A stretch of 64,000 nucleotides of DNA from contig JAJEKV010000038.1 of assembly GCA_021234155.1 (NCBI GenBank), positions 9,408,478 to 9,472,477 on the forward strand, written 5' to 3'. Positions 32,100 to 45,120 of this stretch are shown here, piece by piece. The notes under the pieces are model-generated. The model had not been told where the DNA came from, ran no database searches, and worked only from the letters and a program-made list of their open reading frames with translations. The first letter of the stretch is position 1. Each line of letters opens with the position of its first letter. The translations under genes were made by a program, and so were the position numbers. The DNA comes from Isoetes taiwanensis (taxonomy: Eukaryota; Streptophyta; Lycopodiopsida; Isoetales; Isoetaceae).

Positions 32100-35000
32100 A
32101 ATCCAGGAACACCAAAAAGCTTTGAAATAAACATGCACGAGTCGAGAATCAGCGAGAGGGCTGCAGGCTCTTGAATCCTGAAGATCCTAGCCGCCGCCAG
32201 CTTTCAAATCAACCACCAGCAAGCACACACGGATGCAAGGCTTCTTTGCCGTCTGTTAAGCACGAGATATACCTTAAAGCAGCAATTGTTGGCTAAGTCA
32301 ATCTCACACAAGCGAGAGTCTGACCCAATCAGGCAACACAAGTGAGGGCATAAAAACGAGACAATGCTCTCCACAGTCTCGATGAGAGGAAGGCCACAAC
32401 AAGGGCAAGAGGCTCCACAGCTAAAAAGCGGCTCACAAGGACATTCACCACGTCATTTGATTGCACCACCTTGAAGCACCCAGACCTTGGTGGGAAGAAA
32501 CTCCATGTCCACGTCAAACCCGGGCGCCATCGAGGAGACGAGCTGCCCGAGACCACTTGCACAGAAGGGGAGGCGGAGTCGCAGATAACCAACTTGGTAA
32601 CAAGACACTTTAAAACAAGAAGATACAACATCTGGATGAACCTTCCAAACACCACACCACCACATCACACCACTGAGGACTATAGGTATATGTGGAATAC
32701 TCCGCCACTTGTTCCCGGATAGCGGGTCCGCCCCTTCAGGCGAAGCAATCGAAAGAACTCCACGAAGCTTCAGCTGACCATCCAATACAAAATCCTCCAA
32801 GGTGAGCACAGCAGCTCGCCTCCAAGCAGACCTGCGTCGAGCATGCACAGTGGCAGCCAAGGGCAAATACGAGGGGTAGAGGAACCCACAAGAAGGAAGG
32901 TGGTGATAAGCGGGGCATAATCTAATTTGGAAGAGCACACACCACGTGATCCCAAAACCGCAACACCCAGAGTGAGAAAGGGGATGCATGTGGGAAGGCC
33001 GGAGACTATACAGGTGCCCAGGGGCAACTCTACATGCAGACGACTTCCAAATGCCACACAATGGCGAAGAGATTGCCACAATAGTGCCGCACCAGGAAGA
33101 TGCTCCATCCTGCAAGACACTCCAAATAAACTTAGGGAACCAACACCTTACTATGCAGTGCAAATCAGAATGGCCTGACCCCCATCCTCCGGGCGGAGAC
33201 TCCACCAAGCCACTTTAACAACCGCCCTTCATCATCCCGCCCCACACAAAATTTGAACAATCTTGTCAAAGCACAGCATCTTACCCTCGGGGAGCTAACA
33301 TCATGAGATCTTGTATACATAAGGTGCTACAAAGTCTTGACTTAGCAATAGTGATCCTACACCGCCATGGACAACTTGCACTGCCTTCCACCAATTGGTG
33401 TTTACGCAACCCGCAAAATCTCATCCACACCTCCCATGGAAACATCCCTCAAAGGAATACCCAACAACAGTACACATTGCAGAGCACCTTCCGAGGAATA
33501 GGAAAATAAACAAGGGGAGGCGGGTCAGCCCAGGCCCATGTCTGAGCATTTACCCCAATTAGGAAGAATGCACGAGGCCAAGGAAAGTATCCAGCAAACC
33601 TGACGTTCGCAGAATTCTCTCTTACGCCACAAGAAGAAAAGTGTCATCCAATGATGGTTAATAATCGTGACTACCATCACTTGCATCAGAAGCCCATCCA
33701 CCACCCCTCCTCCCACTGCGACCAAAACAAGCGGGAGCCGGTGCCTCTGCCACAATCGTAAAACAAAAGGCTGGTGCCAAAGGCACCTGGCCTTACCCCT
33801 CGCCTAAGGAGAAAAGGCGGAGGGTTCACCACTGACACACCGTGGCCGTGCTGACCTATGCGGCTTCATGATGGTCTCTATAAGCGTGAATACATTACTT
33901 CTTATCATAGCGAACAAGAACTCTAGCCGGACACTATCATAAGCTTTGGCAAAGTCAGAAGCTTAAGATAGGCAATGTATGACACATTCTCTGTGATAAA
34001 GGCCCTCATAGGCTGACAACATTAGTCAAATGTTCCTCCCGAGTTCAAACCCAATTTGCACCTTACTAATGGAAAGTCAGCAAGCTAACTTCTCGGCAGG
34101 GAGCTTTACTTATTAATCTTTGTACCACGAGAGGACAACAGGATATAGGCCTCCAATCATTAATAAGTAGGGCGCTAACCTTGAGAATCAGGGAAATGCA
34201 TACGGTATTCAAGATCTATCCATGTGAGAAGTACTGACAACTCAAGATACACAGTACAGGAACTCACCAGCCTCCCAATAAATGCAGAAAGAACTCCACG
34301 GGGGGATGCCATCCAGCCGGACATTTATCCTTGTGTGCACATACATGCCTCCGCTAAATCCTCTACCGGAGAGCTCACTGCTCCAAGCTCTCTCACGTTG
34401 GTGAGGCAAAATAGATGGCTTAACGGCCCCAAAACAAGCTCCTGCATCTCCCTGCTCATAGGAAGAGTGCAGCTACTTAAAACCACAGAAATGAGCATGC
34501 ACATACCTCTACCCAACTCAGCGGGATCCTCCAAAGTCCAGCCATCAGGCAAAGCAAAGGGGCCGCCATAGATCACATACTCCTTGTTGCCTAAGTACTC
34601 ACGAAGAACACCGGCAGACATGTCCCCCCTCCTTCAACCCGGGTAAAGGCTGCCTTCACCGCGCCTCATGCACTTTAACCTGCTCCAAAAGCAACAATGC
34701 AGCGCAGCATTCTCCCTAATGCCATCGGAAGGTGCCGAATATCTCAACTCACGATAAAGACTATGCAACTCCACCGCGCTCCTGCTTGCCTACCAAAGAC
34801 CTTAGCAAAATGCTTCACCACGGCCAAAGCGGGTCACCATACCGGACATACCCTTGAGATGAAAAGGTATCAATACAACTCAGCCTTTGGGCAGAAATCC
34901 GCTCGGCCGAGCCAAGGTGTTCAAAGCGGAACGGTCAGAAAAAGGTCGAAGCAGCACTGACTGGACAAAACACGAGGGAGTAGCTGATCAGAAATGGAGG

Positions 35001-38000
35001 TGAGCGAATGTTACTCCGGGCGCAAGAGGGCACACCATCAATGCGCTGGGAAGCATATGGTCATGCCTAGCACTCATGAAGCCCGCACCGTCTGCCTATT
35101 ACAATGGGTCATAGAGTAATTTAGGAATCTCCTTTTGTCCCCATAAAGATCCTCCAATAGAATGAGTACTCTACATCAAAGCGCAATTAATGCGGTAACA
35201 ACTTCATTCTTTGTCGTTTTTCCCTATAACTTTTGATCTACTCATGAAAATCTTTGCGGGCGCTTATTTGCATTAGATGCGAGAATGAAAAGATCTTTCA
35301 AGTGATATATGGTTATGATGTATTTCAATACAAGCCATATGTAACCTTAAAAATATGGTTTTACTCTTTTCTTATATATTTACATCCCAAAAGATATAAC
35401 AATGGATTGTCTAGAAAGATCTTGAAGTGAATCCATTGCCACAAATCAGTGTTGAATAGGGTTTTTGATCAAAGTTATAGTGAAAAATGTGCTTTGCAAA
35501 GTTAGTTAGAAGCTGCATTAATTACTAACGCCCACATATCTTTTGGAATAAAATACACAAGCTCTTCTCTTGTTAGGCAGTTTAAAAGGCGTGTGGCTTT
35601 TTTAAGCATCCTTAATGTGGGACAAATGAGATCTCAAATTACCTCTAATGTGAAAGACAAGTCCCAGGGACCTCAGCAAGGCCAAATCTTGCAACAAGCG
35701 AGACCTTTGGTCCCTCTCAAACCACACAAGCTAGATTTGCAGAACAAGGAGAAAGCGATCTTCTACTCGCTCTACCATATTGAAATCCCTAACAACAACG
35801 AGCAACACCGCGCCCACCAGGGCTACTTAACAATGCGAATTTGTGGCCCACAAAGCGCACCCGGCGGGAAAGGCGATTAGGGGCATAAACATTAACAATC
35901 CCCCACTGCCCGCCTCAGCCACTTAATTGTGCCCACCAGCCAAACCTGTCTGCTGCAGGTATGTGACCGCATCCATCTTCCAAGCAATGAGTACCCCCAC
36001 TAGTCCGCCCGGAGAAGAAGCAATAAAGCCAAAGCGCCTACCAACCATATTCCTTGAGCTGGACATATCCTTACTGTGACACTTATGCTCTGAATGCAAA
36101 CAATGTCGGGGCCTTATTTGCCGAAGTGCCAAAACCACGGGCCCTCTTACTACTAGAGGCCTTTTACATTCAAGCGAGGATCGACCTATTCATCCCGGAG
36201 GAGAGTGTCCGGTACATGCCTACCCACCGAGGGCCATCAGCCCACTCCTGGTCGACGTCTAGAGCCCGGATTAATCGGCAATGTATTACGGCCGCTCTCG
36301 TGATATTCCACTTCCAACACGTGTTGGAAGTCCCCGGTACCTCCACGGAGTCTTGGGCCACAACTGTTGATATTCCACTTCAACGTGGAAGTCCCCGAAC
36401 ACCTCCATGGGAGTCATGGGCCACTAGTCTCTACCTCCAGCCGGTTCTTGACCACCTCATGCTCGGCACATACCGCTCTTTGGGGCATCCCAGTGGGATC
36501 ACCAGCCCACATACAACCCGGTCCTCGGATCTAGCCACAGCCAAATCATCAGGCCCTCCCACAGGCCACCACGTCCCCCTAGCCCCGCTTCATCAAAGAG
36601 GCGGCCGGTAAACTGCCCGTACAAATCCCACCACCTCTCCCAACCACACCCCACCTCGTCAACTCCTCCTTTGCTGCAGGTCCTCATGTGGCCTCGGGAA
36701 CCGAGGAATCCGGGCCCTGCATCCAACACACCGCAACCCCTACCACATCACAAACTTTGACGGAGTTCACTTAAGATCATCAAACGAAGTCAAATGGTAG
36801 CACAATAGATGGGAAACATCACTTGGATCTGAGACCCATTCAAAAGCTTCAATCGGAAAAGAAAATGCAGGGACCACTACTTTGGAAGAGAAGTGGGCCA
36901 CAGTGCCAAAGCAATGAGAGCAACACGGATCTTGGGGACACGCACAATAGAATGAGCCAAATATACACCGGGCCATTGGCCATAGAAACCAAGAAATGAG
37001 GCACCATCGGATCGGAGAGATCCACGAATCTGGAATAACACCAGAGGATTTTAACGTCAGGCGAGGTGGACATTCTTGGGTATAATGCGATACAACACAT
37101 ATGAATCACCCAAGTATCCACCCCAGAGCTAACCAATTCTTGGCCACAGAGGACTCGATATAAAACATGATTAGGAAGAATTATTTGGTAAGAATTTGGG
37201 AGGCGATACACAGGCAAACCAATCCATACTCAGTATCCGACCCAAGCCAGAGCTAAAACCTCCTCGTGTCCAATATATGGCAAGTGAAATAGCCCAACTC
37301 TTTATAAATGAAACTAGATTCTCGATGGGTACGAACATGCGGTATGATCAATATCTATCCATGGAGTCTGGAAGAAGCGCACGCAAGTCAACAGTGATGA
37401 TCCTCCACAAACTTGAACTTCACCAGACACGGAAGCGATCCACACTCCGGGCCAAAACGTGTCAGAAAACCCGTGGGGTGATGCGAACAACAGTGTCGTG
37501 CTCGCGGTAAGGCATGCGAGTTGAAATTGTAGCCAGCCTCTGAGGTATCGGGGCACCCCGGGGAGACACATAGTACATACCCCTAGAAGAGCGCATCACG
37601 ACAAGTGATCCTTCCCAAGCAACACGGTAGAGGGGCATCACGAGATCCAGTTCAAGGGGGCAGTGGAATCAAGACCGAGTCTCAAAAACACAATCTACTT
37701 GGTCTCAAATTATATTGAGGCGAAAACAATCCACATACCTCTCAACCGAAGAGTTCAAGAGCTCCCTCATCTACGCCACCAATTGCATTACCACTTCCCT
37801 CTGACCCGGCGCCTTCCTCTTCATGCATCTTTAGGACCCACGCCCTTCCCTTCTTTGGAGGATTCTTTCTCTCGCCATCTCCCTTGGCTTCAGCCCCAAA
37901 CCTATGAGGCTCAATCGAGCCCCCATCAACTGTCTGGCGAGCCATATCATCGGACCAGTCCGGAAATCAGCTATTTGCAGCAACAAATCACATACCAAAA

Positions 38001-38060
38001 CAGCTGATGCTATACCGCTAGAAAGAGCTCGGGCAAGCTTTCCAGCGAGCGAAGCATGCA
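32100..38060 (-). pseudogene. LINE retrotransposon 1 (endonuclease + reverse transcriptase), decayed
   Basis: Minus strand, 5' to 3': a possible ORF1 trace (38090-37830), then an apurinic-endonuclease-like region with GGQWGIVNVYAPNRLSRRVR (35850-35915; the NVYAP..R strand of LINE endonucleases), then RT: ELGAVSSP (about 34390), DFAKAYDSVRLEFLFAMIRS (about 33910-33970; motif A, D.AKAYDxV), PFLLRRGVRPGA (about 33810; the RGVRQGxPL motif) and LDDTFLLVA (33628-33654; catalytic YADD, altered to LDDT). The region to about 32.3 kb is Trp/Cys-rich and probably the C-terminal segment. It is markedly more GC-rich than its flanks. Multiple frameshifts; no target duplication found. RT assignment is firm, element ends are approximate. 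Confidence 0.8.
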
Positions 38061-38129
38061 AAATCCGACGCACTGAATAAAGAGATATCACCCGATCAAA
38101 AGTTTTGCGAAGTGAGAACCCTAGCTCAG

Positions 38130-38430
38130 ACGCGAGCGCCCGTTCCTCGCGAAAGGCCTTTTGACCCCTAAAACGCGTTTCGCTTTGAGCTGCCTTTCTC
38201 GACTGTGGTTGAAGGCCTCGACCCTAAAACTGCGTTTTTAGCTTTATGGTACGCCTTCTCGACTCACGAGTCGAAGGCCGACCCCCTAAAACCTGCGTTT
38301 TTACTTTGAGCGCCTTTCTCGACTCATGAGTTGAGAAAGGCTGTGTTCGCTTTGAGCTTGGCGAGTCGAGAAAGAGCCTTGACCCTAAAACTGTGTTTTT
38401 AAGCACGAGCTGCATTTCTCGACTTTCGCC
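38130..38430. repeat. TCTCGACT palindromic minisatellite array, right copies
   Basis: About five units of 50-75 bp, each with CCTTTCTCGACT, a short loop and AGTCGAGAAAGG or a damaged arm, separated by TTGACCCTAAAACTGCGTTT-TTAGCTTTGAGC. The whole palindrome and the spacer are both repeated. Confidence 0.85.
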
Positions 38431-38436
38431 CGGAAA

Positions 38437-39221
38437 TTGAAAAACTTTCTAACTGTGTTTTCCCTCTGTTGCCTTTCTCATTTCATGATGAAAAGAGCTC
38501 TGAAACCTATATTTACCTACGAAATAGCCCTAGGCTGTTTTATTTATTTTGTTTGCATAGCATCACTTGACTTACTTGATTTTGTCTTTTGGAGTCCTTA
38601 TCTCGGCCGGATAGTACATGCTTGGGAGCAATGAAAACGAGTTCTGTTGAAGAAAGGTGCCAAGAAGAGGATGGTGACATCGAGTTGGACATACAAACAC
38701 GTGGCCATGAAGGAACTCCTCCTTCTACAAATTTCTATAAATGCATGAGATTTGCTTTCCGTGATTTGGAGAGCTCCGCAGCATACGTTTATAAATTGGT
38801 TCATGTGAAAGTGTAATCATTGTGATGTCTGACCACTACGGTCCTCTTAACCTTTGTAATATATATATTGTAATGAGCCATTTATAAACATAGGTATCTC
38901 AAAACTAGTATTTTTGGTGATTAAGTATACAATTTGCTTAATTTTGTTGGAATTTGTGATCTCTTAATACCCACCTAAGAAAATAGAGCCAAAATTTTTC
39001 AACTAAGAATCTTTTCAACAGCTAGAACTTTGGTTTCAATACGTAATGAAATTCTATGTTTGAGTTGCATTGTTCTTATTCTCGACTCGCTATCAAGAAA
39101 GCCCCGGAAGAGCGGCTTGGATGCACACTAACGGAACAAAAATTCGAATTATGGACGGATTTTGGTCGGGGTGCTCCTTTTGTGTAAAATAACGAGGGTT
39201 CGAAAAAAGTGGGAATGGATA
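38437..39221. other. Unassigned right part of the inverted-repeat block
   Basis: A 65-codon plus frame (38437-38634) is hydrophobic, and a following frame (38589-38816) is charged. Neither resembles a known family. AT-rich to the right border. Confidence 0.35.
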
Positions 39222-39245
39222 GTCCCACTTTAATTAAATCGACTT

Positions 39246-42100
39246 CCATACTCTGTGCATTTGAGGTGGATTTATTTGCGATTATGTAGGCTCTCGATGG
39301 TGGCCAGCTTCATAATAGTGAGCTCTTGATCGGGGTAAGAGCGTCCGGTTGCACGGGTGTCGCCCAGGGGGCGTTCAACATCTGGGATAAAACAATTCAA
39401 GATAAGCATACTAGTTCCACTGGTTATGACAAGTTTACAAAACACTTATTATTAAAAATATTAAAACCACGGTTACAAAGACACAGCTACACACCCAAAA
39501 ACTAGTTGCATTTGAACAAGAACCTTAAACAACTAGCTTAGGGTTTAGCGTGAAGTGTATAGGATAGAGTATGAATACTCTCCCTCACTTTGCTCGAACC
39601 ACTTTGTACCTAGCCCAAGCTTGAATTATGACATCTTGGAATTCCAAAGTAGGTGATGATTAGAAAGATTAAAGAGGTCTAGGAGGCGCAATATATCTGC
39701 CAAAAGGTGATCGTTAGCATCATTAAAAAGCTTCTTGCTTAGTGTAGTCCCAATAATTCCAAGTTCGGCCGGGCGTGGTACGTAAATGTTCCCCGGCATG
39801 GTCGCGGATGTTAGCGATTTCGAAACTCTATGATAGGGGTCGTATATGGCTCTCTCTCGGTTCTTCTTCTTAGTCTTAGTACTCTTCATCTTCATCTTCT
39901 TCACATTGTTCTTGTTCCTCTTCTTTGTCTTCAATACGTAAGAAGGCAAGTGGATATACAACAATATAATTTTCCTTATGCTTCCAAACTCTAGAAGAAG
40001 ACAAGTATTGTAGGAAAAAACAAATTGCGTATTCAAAAGGCCATGAAAGATCAATACAATATTACATGTTTTGAGTGGCCAAAGGCCATACTCTATAAGG
40101 CACAGTACATCTAGCTAGGAGCTAGGCCCCGCATCTACGGTCCCGCCAGCGTAAGGAGGTGGTGGCGGCCCATAATAACAGAGTGACCCACAGGTCAGCC
40201 ATCGTGGCATAGAGAGGCAACCTCTGGGATAGGCAGCAGCTAATGGGGCTGCCGTGAGGGCTCCCATGCTCATCCAGTGCTATATGTATCCTGGCCCAAA
40301 GGCCCGGTGAGGCGAGAGATCCCGGCGCGCAACACATAAGTGAGGTCGCGTCACGGTAACTTCTTGTGCCACCTTGGCAGTGTGGACAAGGCACGGAGGC
40401 TCCACCCGCGATGCCTCGGCTTTTGGGGCCAGGTCTCGGGCACAAAGGACCTCCCCTTACCCGAAGGCTGATAGGAAGCATTGAGATGATTCCCCAACGC
40501 TTTTCCTTGTGGGGTCACCTAAGTGCGACCTCCTTATCCCAGATCATAGGGACCTCTTCCTCCTGGGCTCCTCCACGCTCCTCCTTAAGATATGGGGTTA
40601 TGGTAAGATCTTCCCTTCCTCATCTGAATCGGAAGGGACTTCAACCATATTAATGTTTGGGACATGAGGTCCCAACAGCGTCAAGAGCATGGGAGAGGCT
40701 GAGATGGAAGGTCTTGTACCAGATCTACGGGCAGTAGAGGCCTCGGTAGGCTCCTAGTCTCACATGATGAAGCTGGAGTGTTGTGCCGGTGGAAAATCTG
40801 GAGTGAAATCAATGAAGTCATCCATACGATCTTTTCGGTAACTCATAGAGCACACCAGCGCTGTATAGCTTGAACTTGACCACTATACGTCGTCGAGAGG
40901 ATATCATCCAAGAGAAGGAACTCGACCTTGGTGATATACAAGCTGGAAGAAACATCCATCCCAGGACAAAGCGTGCCCCTCACTGAATGTGGCGGCATTA
41001 AATATTGTTTTCACGAACAAAATCGTCCATGCCGATGTACTCATCCTCTTCTCATCACGAAGACTCGGGAACCTTGTCCTTCTCTGCTTGTGAAATGTGC
41101 TCATCCTCAATGTCTTTGAGGTGTGAGAATGGGTAAAAGCAAAGCGACCTCAAGATATTGCTGGCCCTCATGCATGAGGGCCGAGGTGGGTTCGTGACCC
41201 CACGAGTTTGCCCTTAAGCCACATGTAGGCGTGGGTGTCTCCCAAGCATCTCCCTCACCACAGCTCGCTCGACAAGTTGTGGGGGTTCTTCAAAGGATGC
41301 AAATAGGAAGCATCTCACCTCGGTGTAGAACTCCAAAAATCGACACTTAATCCAGGGGTATGCATGTTGGAGATAAAGTCCTATGTTGGAGTAGGAAGGG
41401 GTGTAGAAGATCGAAGGGACTTGAGGTTCACGTGTTCTCCATCTGATACCATTCAAGCGGGTTGAGGCGGCCATTGGCCCGGCTGGAAGGAAGGAGGGAG
41501 GATGAACAAAAGGTAAGGGATGAGAATGAAACCTAAAACTTTTTAAGTACCCTTTCTACTTTTTATCTTGGCGTCATCTTTTTGCATTTTAAATAAATAA
41601 TAAAATTTGATTATTTTATTATAAATAATTATTTTATGTAAGGCACAATAGACAAAGAAACTTGGATTAATATTAATATTTACAAAAAATTGTTACAAGG
41701 GGATATGCAGAAGATTTACTAAGATGGTCTCCCGGATTCTCGGGGCAAGAGCTAAGTCCTTGGTCATGATCGTGACCCTCTTGCTTTATAGTGAATAGCG
41801 CAAGGTTTGAGTCCTTGAAAACAATTAGGTAGGCTTAGGCGGCCTCTGAAGTACCAAAATAGCGGTGCAGGCGGAGGTGGGTCTTGAACTTTCGTGCACA
41901 ATCTCTCTAGCAAACCTACGAAGGGCAGCTTCCTCAATAAGCGGCTCAAGTGGTCTTACGGAAGGTATTCCTGATTTCTCGTAAAGCCACGGTGCCAGTC
42001 ACGAAGCGGTGGGAGTTTCCTTGAGGTAAGCGCCCTCACAGGTCGGGCGGGGCTTCTTAGGCGGTCTTGCCCCCGGGAAGGTACAGGCGAGGCCGTGCAG
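39246..42100. other. Presumed 5' interior of the gypsy element, not decoded
   Basis: No domain recognised. Minus frames at 39626-40054 (Lys-rich middle) and 41214-41474 look protein-like but match nothing I know. TGGTATCAGA on the minus strand at about 41444-41453 resembles a tRNA-iMet primer-binding site but is not adjacent to an LTR edge. Confidence 0.35.
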
Positions 42101-42119
42101 TCCCTCGTTCTGCCGGCTT

Positions 42120-43120
42120 GAGCTTCCGCGTCTTCCTATGCTCAGGTAACCTTTAGCTTTTCTTTATCTTGGCTTCGAGGCGGTGGACTTAAACGTCTCT
42201 TAATAGCAGCTTGTCTATGGATCGGGCTCACCTTGAAATTTCTGTTCGGTGTTAGCCTGCTGCTGCTGCTTTGGTCGAGTTTGTTGCTACTCTGTTGTTC
42301 CTTGTTGTTGTTGCTCTTCTTTGAGCCCTTCTGCCCATTCTGTTGCCCTCCTGAGAATTTTGCTGCCATGTCGAAGCTACTACACAGGCAAACCAGAGCC
42401 GCGACTCTTGGAGCAACTCATGATGGTAGCCAGTCGCGAAGGTGCATATGCATCACAGACCGTTATCAAGTAATCCGAGCTAATATGTCACAGGATTTCA
42501 CCCATGTGAAGCTACAGGTAGCCTCTCCCATTCCACTCATATGGGGGAAGTTGAAAGGTTCCACGATTGTTGTTAAAACCTCCCATCACACCTAGGTGAA
42601 TACTCATGACCTCTAGCAGCGGTATCTCCTCTCTATCTCAGTGTCGTCTTCACGGGCCCAGTGCCAATGCGGGCCGCCTCTCTCCAGGCTCTCCCTCTTA
42701 CGAATATTCCTCGCATTACCGGGTGGATAGAACTTAACCTTGACGTACCATAACACAGGTCGGGTTGCTTTCCGACCATGGTATCGTCTGCCATTGGGTT
42801 AAAGCAATCAAGAAACGTTCGGAGGTGGAATATGGGATAGGGTGTTCTAATTCATCACTAAAACATTGCACCAACTCATTTTAGAAGATCTCGACCATGT
42901 CAGTCGGTGTAAAGTGCTCCCCTAGCAGGGCGTAGATCTGAGGGTATGGTGAAATTTGACGGGCTCAAAGGTACTTTAGTGTGTGGGCAGCCCAGTAAGG
43001 CTGGAAGGTGGAAAATGGTGAGGTTGAGATGGCGTGGGCATAGCCGAAGGCGGGGTTGCAAGCTCGGGCTCCAGTGGCTATGGTGAGCGGTTAGGGTAAG
43101 CGGGAGGGCGTAGAACAAAA
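42120..43120 (-). pseudogene. Possible gag-like region downstream of the 5' LTR
   Basis: Minus-strand fragments include SDELEHPIPYSTSERFLIAL (about 42860-42800) and a Gln/Lys/Ser/Asn-rich stretch, MAAKFSGGQQNGQKGSKKSN (from 42369), of the kind seen at the basic end of retrotransposon gag. Position between the 5' LTR and pol fits. No diagnostic motif was found, so the call rests on position and composition. Confidence 0.3.
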
Positions 43121-43664
43121 AAGCAGTTCTCCTTTTTTAAATTTAATTTTTAGAGCTTTTTAAGTTGTTTTTATCTGTAGCTGAAATAAACGTAAAAAAT
43201 ACGATTAGTAGCGGTGACATTATCGATGTTTCTCTTTGAATTCTAGGCGCAAAATGTGGCTTGATGCCGAGTTAGATTTTTGGGGTCCTTCCTCATTCCT
43301 ATTCTTTCGCAGGATGGCGAGCTCTAAAGGGTATTTGGACCATGCAGGCAGCGGCTGGAATAAAAATCTGTGATCAGGCTATGTGGAGAAAGTTATGGCG
43401 ATTACAAAAGATTCGGTGCTCTGGCTCCACTGCAGCGTAACCACTCACTAGAGAACACTTCCCTCCACAATTAGGTCATTCCTCCCATAACTAGGCCAAC
43501 TAAGATGCTAACTTCTGAGTTGGGATACTCTAACCAGGAGAAAATCACGGAATCAGCTATGGTTAGACTATAGCCGGTGCAATAATTTGGTCCCACCAAA
43601 ACCATACTGCTTTCCATTCTATTGTGATGCTCCCGGAATCTATCGACGCTCTCATCGTATAAAT

Positions 43665-45120
43665 CTGAAATTCCCCTCCATGGCGACTATATCTTGTGGC
43701 AAGACCCTCCAGTCATACTTTCGGACCACTTGGAATGGCCAAATTAATAGAACAGTGTCATTAGAATCTCATATGTCCTCTATGGGAAATCCTCTGTTGA
43801 GCATACATACATTAACTAATCATCATGCCAAATAATATACCACCACGAGCGTGGCCATCCTACATCATCATGGAAAGATAATACATCCATAATAACATGA
43901 AATAACACTATAACAAGGCACTACCCGAACTCAGGACTCAAGGGGTCAGGCGGCCAGCCAAGGCCTCAAGATATCAGCAGACGGAAGTATAACATGGCAT
44001 TGGGCTGGCATAAGACAATATTTCAAGGGTTGTCCCTCCATCCGCCCCTCCTGTTGCACACTTTGCGAGATAAATTTGAATCATGCTATGACATACTTGT
44101 AGCCCTCCGAATGCAATCCCGAGAATCACCCTTTGGGACTACTTGAACACATCTCCCGGTCCGATAGAGGCAGGTCAGAGAGGCGTCTCCTCCCGAGTAT
44201 AGCGGATCTGCAGGTGTACTAGAGAACACGTGTCCTCGACCCCCGCATGTCCCATGCACGACTTACTCCCCCTAAATCTGGTCAGCTCACCAACCCGTTC
44301 GAGCGGAGACGACCATCTATAACTCCGCCCTCTCCGTGATGTCGGACCCATACACAGCCCACACGGTGACCGGCTATAAGCCTAGCATACTATAGGAGTC
44401 CACAGCAGCCGCGTAGGCAAGACCCGATTCACCCTCATACTCGTTGCTCACGGTCTTGAACCACATCCCTTAGCATCCACAGCCAGGTAGGCTCTTGTGC
44501 ACATGCATTTATTGGGTAAAGGGATCAACTGAGAACATCTCTAATACTAAGCGGCTTTTAGGTCTCTACCCTTCCTTAATTTCCAATACATGGAAGAAGC
44601 GGAAAGAACTAATGTAATGCCATTCAAGTGTTCGGGAACAACTTACAAAAGAAAATTTAATCATTCCATCTACTCAAAGAAAGTGTCAGCGAGAAAAAGC
44701 TATCTATTGACTAAGCGATTATCTTGCCTAGAGCCATGGTCACGGTAGGCATTGTTCATAGTTGGTGGTGATCGAAATGTTGGCAAAAACAAGTGTAGTA
44801 CTTTGCTGCTCCCCTTCACTCAAATTCAATTTAGGGTGAACTGGAGAAATGAGACCCCTATTCACCCCAAAATAGTAAGTCACCTCATGTCGATTTGGGC
44901 GGTGGCATCCATTGGTCACAATTAGTTAATTAGATCATAATGGCTTAATTAGGTTAATTATGCCATTATAATCCCATAATTATCCACTTGTTTATTAGCA
45001 TAGCTAATAAAATCCATTATAAGCGAACCCCTCACTTGGGCCCCTTAGGCCCTGCTAATATCTTGATGATGTCATGGTATACATCATTATCACAAGTATA
45101 GATACAGGCGTCATCACGGC
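43665..45120 (-). repeat. Right (5') LTR of the gypsy element, uninterrupted
   Basis: Colinear with the left LTR from TTCCCCTCC-ATGGCGACTA to GGTATACATC..GTATAGATAC. Key shared blocks: ACCACCACGA..GTGGCC, GGTCACGGTAGGCAT, CCATTATAA-GCGAACCCCTCACTTGGGCC. It contains the intact site GGCTTAATTAGGTTAATTATG that is split by the Helitron in the left copy. Indels and substitutions are frequent. Confidence 0.75.

Larger units (their letters stand above)
29451..39245. mobile_element. Inverted-repeat-bounded insertion (about 9.75 kb)
   Basis: 29451-29476 reads AAGTCG, T, ATTTAATTAAA, A, GTGGGAC. The reverse complement of 39222-39245 is AAGTCG, ATTTAATTAAA, GTGGGAC: 24 matching bases with two single-base insertions. 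The palindromic TTTAATTAAA could be a target duplication (10 bp) next to a short GTGGGAC terminal repeat, or part of a 24-bp TIR. The gypsy coding trace stops at the left border. A DNA transposon is likely; the superfamily is not resolved and no transposase was recognised. Confidence 0.5.
18579..45120 (-). mobile_element. Nested Ty3/gypsy LTR retrotransposon, minus strand (proposed single element)
   Basis: Two related repeats of about 1.45 kb (left 18579-22075 including a Helitron; right about 43665-45120) lie in the same orientation. Between them is one ordered set of minus-strand gypsy domains: gag zinc knuckle, protease, RT, RNase H, integrase, then a polypurine tract abutting the left repeat. 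That is the order expected if the right repeat is the 5' LTR and the left is the 3' LTR. The span, 26.5 kb, is explained by nested insertions: Helitron 2.04 kb, inverted-repeat block about 9.75 kb, long purine tract. The LTRs differ by many indels, so the insertion is old. The alternative is two separate family members. Exact LTR ends and the 5-bp target duplication were not resolved. Confidence 0.55.

Noticed and set aside
32453-33208. 251-codon minus frame as an intact protein
   Set aside because: It lies in the C-terminal LINE region but in a frame without LINE motifs; Cys/Trp/Ser-rich shadow of a GC-rich segment.
41440-41460. TGGTATCAGA on the minus strand as a tRNA-iMet primer-binding site
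   Set aside because: Not adjacent to an LTR end ending in CA, and 2.2 kb from the recognised 5' LTR; probably chance.
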